Shown here: one piece after another, positions 56,401-64,000 of the stretch | How positions within the stretch are numbered: position 1 is the first letter of the stretch | Layout of the letters: each line of letters starts with the position of its first letter | NCBI GenBank assembly: GCA_009760855.2 | Contig: WPIO01000006.1 | Coordinates: 8,057,001-8,121,000, forward strand | Direction of reading: 5' to 3' | DNA: 64,000 bases | Origin: Cristatella mucedo | Taxonomy: Eukaryota > Bryozoa > Phylactolaemata > Cristatellidae | Program-made: the position numbers and the translations under genes | Notes under the pieces: generated by a model | Seen by the model: only the letters and a program-made list of their open reading frames with translations | The model's database searches: none | Told to the model about the DNA's origin: nothing

Positions 56401-56944
56401 GTCTTTAATTGTCGGGCAGTTTATCGATTTCAGCCAAGTTTCAGTTAGGGCGAGCAGGTCGATACCATTTTCAGAAATAAGGTCGTTTATTACTAGAGGT
56501 TTATTGCACATTGAGCGAGGATTCCAAAGGCAAGCGTTAAGTCTGGCCGATTGGGTTACAACAGGCCTGATGACCACTAAGTTTGAGAGATTTACAGTGA
56601 CGCATGCGGGGGAGCGTGCTAAGCGGTTCGAGACAATGCTAGGAATACCAAACGAGCAGCGTCTAAGCTGGTGGTTCCGGCCACCGCGGCGGCTACGGGG
56701 TGCTTTCCTTTTGTTAATGCATAGTTCATGTCTTGTAAAGGAACGTCGTTCGCTGGTCTACCTTTATTGGCCTGAATAACCACACACAGTGTGACGTTCG
56801 CGGCGGTAACTAGCGGTTGAATATCTGAAACTGGGTCGTAACCGAAATGCTAGCTCGCAACTCAAAGCAAAAAGTTCGGCCGAGAGACAGCTCGTATCTC
56901 GAAACACTCGTATGTCGAGACACTCGTAAGCCGAGGTACCACTC
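53407..56944. mobile_element. TA-flanked DNA transposon (pogo/Tc1-mariner-like ends) hosting a LINE
   Basis: The left end CGGTGGTACCTCGGCTTGCGAG and the reverse complement of the right end, GAGTGGTACCTCGGCTTACGAG, match at 19 of 22 positions. Both are flanked by TA (53405-53406 and 56945-56946), as expected for TA-targeting transposons. The interior outside the LINE is only about 0.9 kb and has no recognisable transposase, so it is probably a non-autonomous copy. Confidence 0.75.
54033..56757 (-). mobile_element. Near full-length L2/CR1-clade LINE with internal deletion and frameshift
   Basis: The minus strand is open from about 56755 through a basic N-terminal region (KRKAPRSRRGGR), the APE endonuclease (LLALTETWLK, GGGVAMIMRS, VVYRPPG, VMGDFNVHFDN) and most of the RT including GVPQGSVLGPVLF and YADDT. 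One extra A near 56065 shifts the frame, so it appears as two ORFs (56577-55981 and 56045-54936), with a further break near 54950. A deletion of about 560 bp, judged against the 28963 copy, joins ..LKLND directly to the ORF2 terminal region near 54436. The 3' UTR and ATT end are intact. This is the only copy here with the whole endonuclease. Confidence 0.93.
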
Positions 56945-56946
56945 TA

Positions 56947-57674
56947 TTTTATGCATCTAAAATAGAGCTTCGCGTAGACGATTTCAGGCGAGTATTCGGC
57001 AGATTAGAGTCGATCGTAGTATTGGTTAGCTATTCCAGTCGTTTGCAACTTATTGCTTGAGATCGCACCTGCGCAATGCTTTAAGTTATTTGGGGGAGCT
57101 TTAACATACAGTCAACTTTGGAGCTTCGCGAAATATATATCAAGGCCTTTTAATGATAATAATGTATTTATATAATAATAATGTATTTATATAACGCCCT
57201 CAGAGACTTTAGCTCTTCCTAGATAGTTTGGATATTTTGAGGAGGATTGAAGTATTTTGACCGATTGGCCCCGGCCGCTGCAGTCAATTGCAGTGGATAG
57301 CACGAAAACGCCCACGCCCATTCTCAGGAAGTTTTGTGAGAGGTCTCTCAAAACTGACTGTCCTGGGTCTAAATGTACAAAAATGCTCATCGCATTGGAT
57401 TTTTTCTCTTCGGGATGGTTTGTGGTAGATAGTGGTGGCATGCGGCGGAGTTGGCCGTTGCCACCGCAATCGATTGCAGTACGAACTTCAAGCGAAATGG
57501 CATTACACTTTGTAGGTTCACCATAAAGATAGCCCAGTGCAAGCAGCGGATTTCTGGTAGATTTGTGGTGGATTGGATTTATTAGGCAGTGGCTAGCGCC
57601 TTTGCAGCTCATGCTTATATTTTGTGATGGCACTATACAAATTTATCGCTGTAATTATTGTAATAACTTTATTT
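56947..57674. other. Unclassified block bounded by two outward LINE/SINE-type tails
   Basis: 57180-57232 reads as a minus-strand tail (TATATAACGCCCTCAGAGACTTTAGCTCTTCCTAG) and 57628-57670 as a plus-strand tail (GGCACTATACAAATTTATCG). An AATAATGTATTTATAT unit is duplicated before the first. Between them, a 148-codon minus frame (57187-57633) contains two similar TAIDC(G/S)G segments. It is unrecognised and probably not a gene. Confidence 0.4.
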
Positions 57675-57825
57675 CCCGGGGTCTTTGCCCAGGAGGCAGG
57701 ATGCTAGCTCTTCGCGACACAAATCGAGTCCTGCAGTAGGCGATCCTTTATTTCCCATTGCAAGCGGCTGCGATAGCCGTCAAGGCTCTTCCGCCGCTAT
57801 ACAACTGAGGCTATTAAATCAGCTG
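57675..57825 (+). mobile_element. SINE family A copy
   Basis: ACACAAATCGAGTCCTGCAG as a damaged B box, GATAGCCGTCAAGGCTCTTCCGCCGCTATACAACTGAGGCTATTAAATCAGCT as hairpin and tail. The head is partly lost. Confidence 0.8.
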
Positions 57826-58514
57826 ACTTTTGGGATGAAACTGGCGAGAGCGATATCGTTAAATTTGGTGGAACATTATAACGGCGATGTACTACATACA
57901 ATATTCACTCCAAGTTCAATCTTTGCATCACTTATTTCCGGTCAACTTTTGCTGAGTGCGTATTGTGGTGGATTCCGCTTAATTGTGGTTGATTGCGGTA
58001 ATTCGTTGCAGCCGCATGGAGCTAGTTGCTGGTAGAGCCGGGGAGCGGCGGCCTGCATAGGAATCACGTGGTCTACCACACCCAATGACCAAAGCCGCTG
58101 GCAGGCGGGCGGGCTAATAAGCTGCCGGGCACCCGATGCCCCTTGTGCTTCCGCTGCTGCCGCCGCCTCGTGCTAGTGTTTGATTGCGTGCTCGGGCCGT
58201 GAGACAAACCGAGCGCCTCTTTGCAAGACCAGAGACCATGACTGCGCTGTGGGCCCCAAAGTTCAGCTTGCCGTGCGATGGAAAGTTCTCAGAGGTGAAG
58301 CGGCGTGGCGCCGCCGCCGCCGCGCGGCACCCGGCTCCCCTGTCGGTGGGAGTGGTACTCTCCCCCCCCCCGCGCGCGCGCGAGCGCTGCAGCGTGCTCG
58401 CAGCACGCTCCGCCGACGCGCGCGTGGCTGTGGCCGCCGTTGTGGTTTGGCAGCGCATCGGCGTGGCGCAAGGCAAGGCCGACCGCTCTGCCCGTCGTGC
58501 GAGTGTAGCAGCGT

Positions 58515-58548
58515 CGAGCGAGCGAGCGAGCGAGCGAGCGAGCGAGCG
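58515..58548. repeat. (CGAG)n microsatellite
   Basis: About eight CGAG units inside the CpG-rich block. Confidence 0.95.
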
Positions 58549-58792
58549 ATCCGCGCTGGAATCCGCACTGGAATCTCGCGTTCTCTTGCCGCGCGCCATC
58601 TGCGTCGCTGTGCATGCGCGTATGTTTACTTTGGCGCGACGGCGACGCGGCGCGCGCGTAGCGGTCTGGCGCTGCGGTGTCTGGCGCTCTGTCCGCCTCC
58701 GCGCGCGCGCACTCGCTCGGCCGCGGTCCGGCCGAGCGGCCTTCGGCGCTCACCCCGCCCCCGCGGTCGATGACAGTGGAGGGGGAGGGGCG

Positions 58793-58801
58793 ATGGAGGA
58801 G
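58793..58801 (+). CDS. HK: Candidate first coding exon of hexokinase (3 codons)
   Basis: ATGGAGGAG is followed at once by a strong donor, GAG|GTGGGT, in phase 0. This fits the phase-0 start of the exon at 60292 and would give MEE-VHKIADVF. It is a guess based on phase and position. Another ATG or a longer first exon is possible. Confidence 0.25.
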
Positions 58802-59200
58802 GTGGGTTTTTGAGGCGACGAAACTGCGCCCCTTCAGCTTCAGGGTGGGAAAGCAAATGGCGGGCGCTCGAGGTTCGCACCTGCGCTGCCCGCAGCCAGC
58901 TGCGGCGACCGACGCTCGGACGTCACACGGGAACCGAGCTTCCTTGGCTCGGTGGTGCTGTGTGCCGCTTCAGCTCAAGTCGAATTTCATGTCGCCATCC
59001 TCGACAAGAGGCCATTGTTGCTGGGCTAGGATTTGTGCAGCCGGCCGAATGATGCTCAGTTGCCTGAGCGCTGAGAGCTGTGACTCGGCTCGGCTCGGCC
59101 GGTATTCGAACAATCGCCAGCCGGTGGAGGACGGCTCGGGTGTCAGGCTTGCACCCTAGCCGTCGGCCAGCTTATAGAGCAAAGTCGATCTAATGTGCAG

Positions 59201-59661
59201 GCTTGCGGACGTGCCCGCCAGCTGTGCCTCCCAAGTGTGCCGAGGTCACCGTGGGGTGGGGAGGGGGCAGGCAGCTGATAACGGGGAAGAGGAAGAGCTT
59301 ACAAGTAACAGCGAATGCAACTTTAGATACATAGCGAAATCGACAGGCCTGCCATCCTAGCTTTTTAAAGTGGCGCCAAACCAGGAATTTATATCGTTCA
59401 AGTGAACGGGGAGATGTAGGAAAGGATAGTCTCGAGTTCGTTTGGGGATCGTGGGCGATGGGGCACACTAGCTTCTGGAGTGCAAGGAGAAAGCCTCAAA
59501 ACGAGCAGCATACAGAAAATGTCGGCGAAAGCTGGGTCAAGATTGATTCTACCCTGCTTCTCATGGGAGCACTAAGATAGCAGTCGACGGCACTGCATCT
59601 GTCGGCGACACTGTAACACTGGTTCATTAGCTCAATTAGTTCATTAGTACAAACCTCAGAT
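59201..59661. other. No recognised gene (hexokinase first intron)
   Basis: No repeat landmark or convincing ORF. Confidence 0.4.
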
Positions 59662-60112
59662 ATACGACCCCATCAGGCCAAGCATCGTACCACCCGCTTT
59701 TCGGAATCCAACAGCCTACAAATACCTCGTACAAACCTCAAATCCTTTGGAGACAGTGCATTTAGTTCGCATGCTCCCAAAGCCTGGAACTCACTCCCGA
59801 CTTGCTTCGCAACATCCCCTGACTTGACCACATTTAAAAAGAACTTACAAATACACCTATTTAGGACTGACTTTTGTAGGTCCATGTGATTCGTCCTTCA
59901 TGTGCTTATGTGTGCTGACACTGTGCATGCTGCCACTAACCACACTTGCATGCTGACCCTGTGCATGTCACCCCTAACCATGTTATTGATGTTGTTTATC
60001 AAGCATGACAGTACTCACCATTCAATCGCATTTCCCTTTGCTGCAGCAAATGTAAAGCACCTAGATAGAAATTGAGTTCTCTGAGGGAGCTTCATCAAGT
60101 GCATTATTATTA
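59662..60112 (+). mobile_element. LINE 3' end
   Basis: Plus strand: CATCAGGCCAAGCATCGTACCAC, the ORF2 terminal region with a GDSAFSSHAPKAWNSLPT-like reading, the 3' UTR, and the tail AAAGCACCTAGATAGAAATTGAGTTCTCTGAGGGAGCTTCATC with ATT repeats. Confidence 0.88.
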
Positions 60113-60291
60113 TTGTTCGTGCTATTCGAGGCTAGATGTCCACAGAACCCTCATGGTAGCACTAGGAGACATAACATGCACTGGTGGCTATTAGTTGAAC
60201 GTTGTGCAAATTGCTACTGTGAGCTTGCAACTTGGATGGCTTGCCGTAAGGATGTTAAACTGCATTTCAATAGTTATCTACAATTCAACAG

Positions 60292-60460
60292 GTGCACAAG
60301 ATTGCAGACGTGTTCTTGATGACCGAGGCAGATGCAAAGCAAGTGGCCAGTATAATGGAGTCAGAGATGGCTAAAGGATTGAGTGCTGATGAGACAGTAC
60401 GCCGGACGTCATCACTGCAGATGGAGAACACATTCGTCCGGGAAACGATGGATGGGAATG
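60292..60460 (+). CDS. HK: Hexokinase, N-terminal exon (gene continues past window)
   Basis: Hexokinase phosphorylates glucose at the entry to glycolysis in the cytosol. This exon encodes 56 residues plus one base: VHKIADVFLMTEADAKQV, then MESEMAKGLSADE and LQMENTFVRETMDGNG. These align with the conserved hexokinase segment with helix, EM-KGL, VKMLPTFVR and PDG, just before the phosphate-binding LDLGGTNFR loop. That loop should lie in the next exon. Acceptor ACAG|GTGCAC and donor AATG|GTAAGT are clear. The exon length and phase resemble exon 2 of vertebrate hexokinases. No later exon was found before 64000, so the gene is partial here and its other domains cannot be judged. Confidence 0.85.
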
Positions 60461-60604
60461 GTAAGTCGCTTGGAGTCTAGCCTTTCGTGCAGTCGTGCTA
60501 CATAATTTGTTGACTTCCATATTGTGTTACTTGTGCACCATGATGATCTTTTATTCACTTGGCTGTTCGGTAACTCTAATGCCAATCATAATAATTAATT
60601 AATT

Positions 60605-61230
60605 TAATAATAATAATCGCACATCTGCACAGCACCTGAATATAACTATATCTCATTCTAGGCACTTTACATATGCTGCAAAGGAAGCAAATAAATTGGT
60701 TAATGGTAACATGCACAGTGTCAGCATGCATTAATTAGTAGGCAAGATACAATTTGCATGGACCCCAAAAAATGCTAGCTGATTTAACAGCCTCTTTTTG
60801 TATAGCGACAGAAGAGCCTTTACGGCTATCACCACCGCTTGCAGTGGCGATAAAGGATCGCCCACCGCATGGTTCGAACCCACGACCTCGGGGCCGAGGT
60901 CGTGAAAAGCAACCGCCTTACCTAGTGAGCCATTACGGCACAGTGAATGCTGTGAGGAACAGGTTGGCTTTCAGCTTTTTTAAATGTCAATTCAGAGAAT
61001 GCCATTCGGTAGTGAGGTATAGGCTTTTGGAGCATAGAAATAAAGGTGGTGTCACCAAAGGATTTTAGTATGATTAGATGCACAAAAGTTAAGCAACTTT
61101 AGTCAGAGTTAGAAGAACCAATGGTACTATAGGAAGCCTGATGAAGTACTTTTGATAGGCTGGCTAGAGTAAGAGAATGAAGAGACCTAAAGTGAGTAAC
61201 AGAGACTGGAAGTAGATATGCTTTTATATT
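60605..61230 (-). mobile_element. LINE 3' end split by a SINE
   Basis: The + strand reads ATAATAATAATCGCACATCTGC, a decayed stem-loop, then the 3' UTR (ATGGTAACATGCACAGTGTCAGC). After the SINE at 60777-60945 it resumes with AATGCTGTGAGGAACAGGTTGG and further ORF2-end remnants. Confidence 0.75.
60777..60945 (-). mobile_element. SINE family A copy with AATGCT target duplication
   Basis: Flanked by AATGCT at 60771-60776 and 60946-60951. Minus strand: TGCCGTAATGGCTCACTAGG head, GTCGTGGGTTCGAACC B box, and AAGGCTCTTCTGTCGCTATACAAAAAGAGGCTGTTAAATCAGCT tail. The empty site can be reconstructed from the LINE, where ACTAAATGCTGTCC is the uninterrupted form. Confidence 0.9.
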
Positions 61231-61239
61231 TCTTTTGTC

Positions 61240-62250
61240 TGATATTGCTGAGCACCCGTATAGTGCATACCGGAATGGACTTTGTTGTCGAAAGTTAGGT
61301 CTCTACTTTCTTTCAGACCCCGAGATCAATCAAAACTGGCGGGAGAGTTGCCATTGTCGTCCATTCTTCCCCCAATTTCAAATCGTTTGCAGTCCCTACG
61401 AAGCAGTCTTTCGAATCTCTTTTTTTAGTCCATCCGACAGCAAGTTGCCAATCATATCAGTAATCTGCCGTGCCTCAGGTTCCAAGTCTTCCTTTATTTC
61501 AGATTTTTTGGATCTCATTTTGATTCTATATGTCGGAAATTGTTCCGTCCTCATTCTGAGTGATTTTGTACAAGACTCATTGTGTATGAGATTTATAACA
61601 TAGATCGATTGAATTTCTTTTGTAGCTCATGTGCATAGCCCTCTTTAAGCAAAGGTCACATACTCGATCACATATTCTCCCCACGACTTTATTCTTTCAG
61701 TTCCTATTGTTACCAAATCCTGAATATCTGACCACATTCTGATCTCATTCAGTCGTAAGTCTGTGACAGCTTAAGTATGCTGAATCATCTGCGAATTAAA
61801 AAACCTCAAGACCCTTGATATTGATTCTGCCCACGCGAAAATATCTTCCTTGCCTCTGATGCTCAGTACCCACCAGCAAGGCAAAATCGGCCACTCGACC
61901 GGCAGCCGAGAGCATACTGGAGAACAAGGTCAGATAGGTGGGCTTTTGCGAGCAACTGTAACTTCCTGTAAGCCAGAGAGAGGATCTTGCAGTTGATTCT
62001 ATTCTTGATAAGGGCCCACTGTAGCCTCTGGGTCAGCACTTTTGACATCATATCTTGAAATTTGTAACTCGCCTATTTCTGACAGCATTTGCCGGGTCTG
62101 TTGGCATTTTCCCTTCTGTGCTTGTGCATGCTGACACTGCAAGTTATCTTTAACCAGTGTTCATGCCACTTTTACAGCTTATGTAAAGTGCCGAGGAACA
62201 GACTTAGTTCTGCAAGGGTGTCATACAAATGTCTTTATGCTATTATTGAG
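61240..62250 (+). mobile_element. Rearranged LINE with inverted middle segment
   Basis: 61300-61880 (+) is endonuclease (SSFISDFLDLILILYV; family: SSFISDFSDLISILCA) and the linker to RT. 61895-62040 is the RT C-terminal domain on the minus strand (LQWALIKNRINCKILSL; family: LHWLPVKQRIDFKVLSL). 62045-62250 (+) is a 3' UTR with a decayed tail. The order +/-/+ implies an inversion or several insertions. Confidence 0.7.
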
Positions 62251-62254
62251 TTGG

Positions 62255-62800
62255 TGCACAAGTCTGCAGCCATGCTTGTCTTTCGTGAGCGGTGTCATAG
62301 TTGTCACATTTTACCACTTAGCACCGACTAGCACTGGCTTTCCATCAAACAGCATGTCGCATATAAAGTTTGATCTCCCACTTTTAGGCTGCTTCATTCT
62401 TTTGTTCCGGCCTACCCACTGAGCTACTTCCCAATCATACTGGGTACTTTACCAATCGTTCATCTGATTCAAGTCTTTTTGCTGTGCCTTTGACCAACTT
62501 CAAATCTTCCGGAGACTGCACCTTTACACGTTTTCAGTGCCAAGCTGGTTTGGTTCAGTGGTTAAGATGCTCAGCCCGACCAAGGTCTGGCTTGAGGACG
62601 TGGGCTCGAGCCCCGAGGCACATGTGAAGCGCCTGAATAGAGATGAAGTTCTCTTTTGGTGCTATACAAATTAGTTATTTTTTTAGCCACATTAACACGC
62701 TTTCTTTACTGCAGATGTAAAGTGGCGAGAAAGAGATTGAGTTCGTTAAGAGGGTGGGTGTTATGCATATGTCATCGTCATTATTATTAGTGTCAGACCT
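62255..62800 (+). mobile_element. LINE C-terminal domain and tail, split by a SINE B
   Basis: 62255-62530 is the RT C-terminal region (GTGCACAAGTCTGCAGCCATG, CACTGGCTTTCCATCAAACAG). 62700-62790 is its 3' tail (GATGTAAAGTGGCGAGAAAGAGATTGAGTTCG and ATT repeats). The SINE at 62541-62675 lies between. Confidence 0.7.
62541..62675 (+). mobile_element. SINE family B copy inserted in a LINE
   Basis: AAGCTGGTTTGGTTCAGTGGTTAAG head, GGGCTCGAGCCCCG B-box region, and the tail GTGAAGCGCCTGAATAGAGATGAAGTTCTCTTTTGGTGCTATACAAAT. Well preserved. Confidence 0.85.
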
Positions 62801-62869
62801 GGTGTTATTTATTTAAGGAATAACTGGGGAAGCAGGTTTTTATGCAATCCTTAGTCCCCCCTCAGGGGT

Positions 62870-63400
62870 CTCTTTTGATTCATTTACATGGCCCCCTAAG
62901 AGAAATAAATCTCGGTTTAGCCACTTTACATAAGTTGAAAAGGACACATGCTATTTGGTGAGGGGTAGCAAGCAGCAGTACACATTAGCACTCGAAGAGC
63001 AATTTTGAGCCTAAATGGAGAGGATGCTGCAAAGAAGAGCTGGGCTTTTACCTTCTGTCTTTTACCTCAAGTCAGGGTTTGTCATGATATCAGTGGGACT
63101 GAGTTCCAGGCTTTCGAGATTAGGGTTAACAAGTTAAAGGTAAGGTGATGAAACAGCCTCATTTTATGTGGCATCAGAAGAGCCTTAATGGCTATCACCA
63201 CCACTTGCAGTGGGTAATAAAGGATGACCGACGATGCAGGACTCAGACCCACGATTTGTGCCATGAAGGGCAAGCACCTTACACCCCTGGGCAAAGACCA
63301 ACGTGAGTGAACTAAAGGCACAATATCTAAGGGATGTGCTGTTAGAGGCACGGCTAAACGTCTTGAGTAAAAAAAACACAAAAAACCGAGTGGTGTGATG
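62870..63400 (-). mobile_element. LINE 3' end, diverged, split by a SINE
   Basis: The + strand reads GGCCCCCTAAGAGAAATAAATCTCGG (stem-loop) and CACTTTACATAAGTTG, then 3' UTR and GACTGAGTTCCAGGCTTTCGAG. After the SINE at 63144-63300 it resumes with ACTAAAGGCACAATATCTAAGGGATG. Confidence 0.7.
63144..63300 (-). mobile_element. SINE family A copy, degraded
   Basis: Minus strand: CGTGGGTCTGAGTCC as a damaged B box and the tail AAGGCTCTTCTGATGCCACATAAAATGAGGCTGTTTCATCA. Confidence 0.75.
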
Positions 63401-63404
63401 GAAA

Positions 63405-63561
63405 GCCCGAGATAGCCCGGGAGGTAAGATGCTTGCTGTTCACGACCGAGGTCTTGGTTTCGAGTCCTCCGTTGGGCGATCCTATATTATCCCCACGCAA
63501 GCGGTGGTGATAGTCGTTAAAGCTCATGTGTTGCTATACAAACGAGGCTGGTAAATCAGCT
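63405..63561 (+). mobile_element. SINE family A copy
   Basis: GCCCGAGATAGCCCGGGAGGTAAGATGC head, GTCTTGGTTTCGAGTCC B box, and the tail TGCTATACAAACGAGGCTGGTAAATCAGC. It is head-to-head with the copy at 63144-63300. Confidence 0.85.
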
Positions 63562-64000
63562 AATATTATTTTTTTTAATAAAAGTATGTCGAGAAAGCAT
63601 TTTGAACAGCAGGATGAGTGAAACAGCAGCTTGCTATATCTGCCAAATTAGTACTGCCGAGATATTTGTTATTTGTGGCTCCTGAGTTATACCGGCCAGG
63701 AACCGGTTATGTGATTATATATAGTTCGGTGGCATAAAAGCCAAAGTTTTGCAATATTCAGTCAATTGAGCACTAGCCTGTAGGTAGAAGTTGAGTTCTA
63801 GGCGTTGAGCATGGCAGGAGTTACACACGAGGCTTTGTGGCTTGTAGCTTAAGGATGTTGTGGGTACCAAATGGGAGTTGTATGCTATGGCTTATTCTAA
63901 ATACTTGTAACCCTGCATCGCTGTCCAATAGACTTCTCCGTGCTATGGGTACGGACTTTTTATCTTAAGGAAGGGGGTGCTCTACGTTGCTGCTGCGTTC
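63562..64000. other. No recognised gene or repeat
   Basis: Presumed hexokinase intron. No next exon (LDLGGTNFR) was found in any + frame. Confidence 0.45.

Larger units (their letters stand above)
58090..59200 (+). promoter_or_regulatory. CpG-rich block, likely hexokinase promoter and first exon region
   Basis: Very high GC and CpG density. Long ORFs are open on both strands, which is what such composition produces. It lies 1.1-2.2 kb upstream of the conserved hexokinase exon. A (CGAG)n run is at 58515-58548. No TATA box was seen. The role is inferred from position and composition. Confidence 0.5.

Noticed and set aside
57187-57633. 148-codon minus ORF
   Set aside because: It lies between two transposon-type tails and has internal repetition. 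No recognisable domain or splice support.
58114-59159. Overlapping Arg/Ala-rich ORFs on both strands in the CpG block
   Set aside because: Very high GC removes stop codons in most frames. None shows a known domain.

Overview
This is a window of nuclear DNA from an animal, most likely an invertebrate. I cannot place the species. The evidence is three conserved metazoan genes with canonical GT/AG introns, many copies of an L2/CR1-type LINE, several tRNA-derived SINE families, Tc1/mariner and hAT relics, and abundant (TA)n, (TC)n and (GT)n microsatellites. No bacterial-style operons, CRISPR arrays or viral genes were seen.

Three host genes can be supported, all on the + strand. (1) CHMP1, an ESCRT-III subunit, lies at about 713-3503 in five coding exons and gives a complete 196-residue protein. 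(2) PPIL4, a nuclear cyclophilin with an RNA-recognition motif, spans 21105-42774 in twelve exons. It gives a complete 519-residue protein, and its introns are full of transposons. (3) A hexokinase gene begins near the CpG-rich block at 58.1-59.2 kb. One conserved N-terminal exon lies at 60292-60460 and the rest of the gene is beyond the right edge.

Everything else is mostly repeats. 5-20 kb holds LINE relics, two copies of an unclassified repeat of about 1.5 kb, a GC-rich block with an uncertain minus-strand ORF, and an 870-bp minisatellite built on an 11-bp unit. 21-43 kb is PPIL4. Its intron 6 carries a sense-oriented LINE with an intact 785-codon endonuclease/RT frame, and intron 7 carries two Tc1/mariner relics. 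43-57 kb is a nest of elements: a foldback transposon with a LINE and a SINE inside it, a degenerate CCCTAAA array, and a TA-flanked DNA transposon whose interior is filled by a near full-length LINE. 57-64 kb is the hexokinase 5' region, broken up by LINE and SINE insertions.

The most interesting unifying signal is a stem-loop at the 3' end of the LINE (outer arms AGCGCC/GGCGCT, inner arms AGAGA/TCTCT). SINE family B copies it, and two further short families share related structures. This suggests a set of parasites using the machinery of one LINE. Exon boundaries were worked out by hand from splice sites, phase and known family sequence. Repeat edges are approximate, usually within 10-30 bp.
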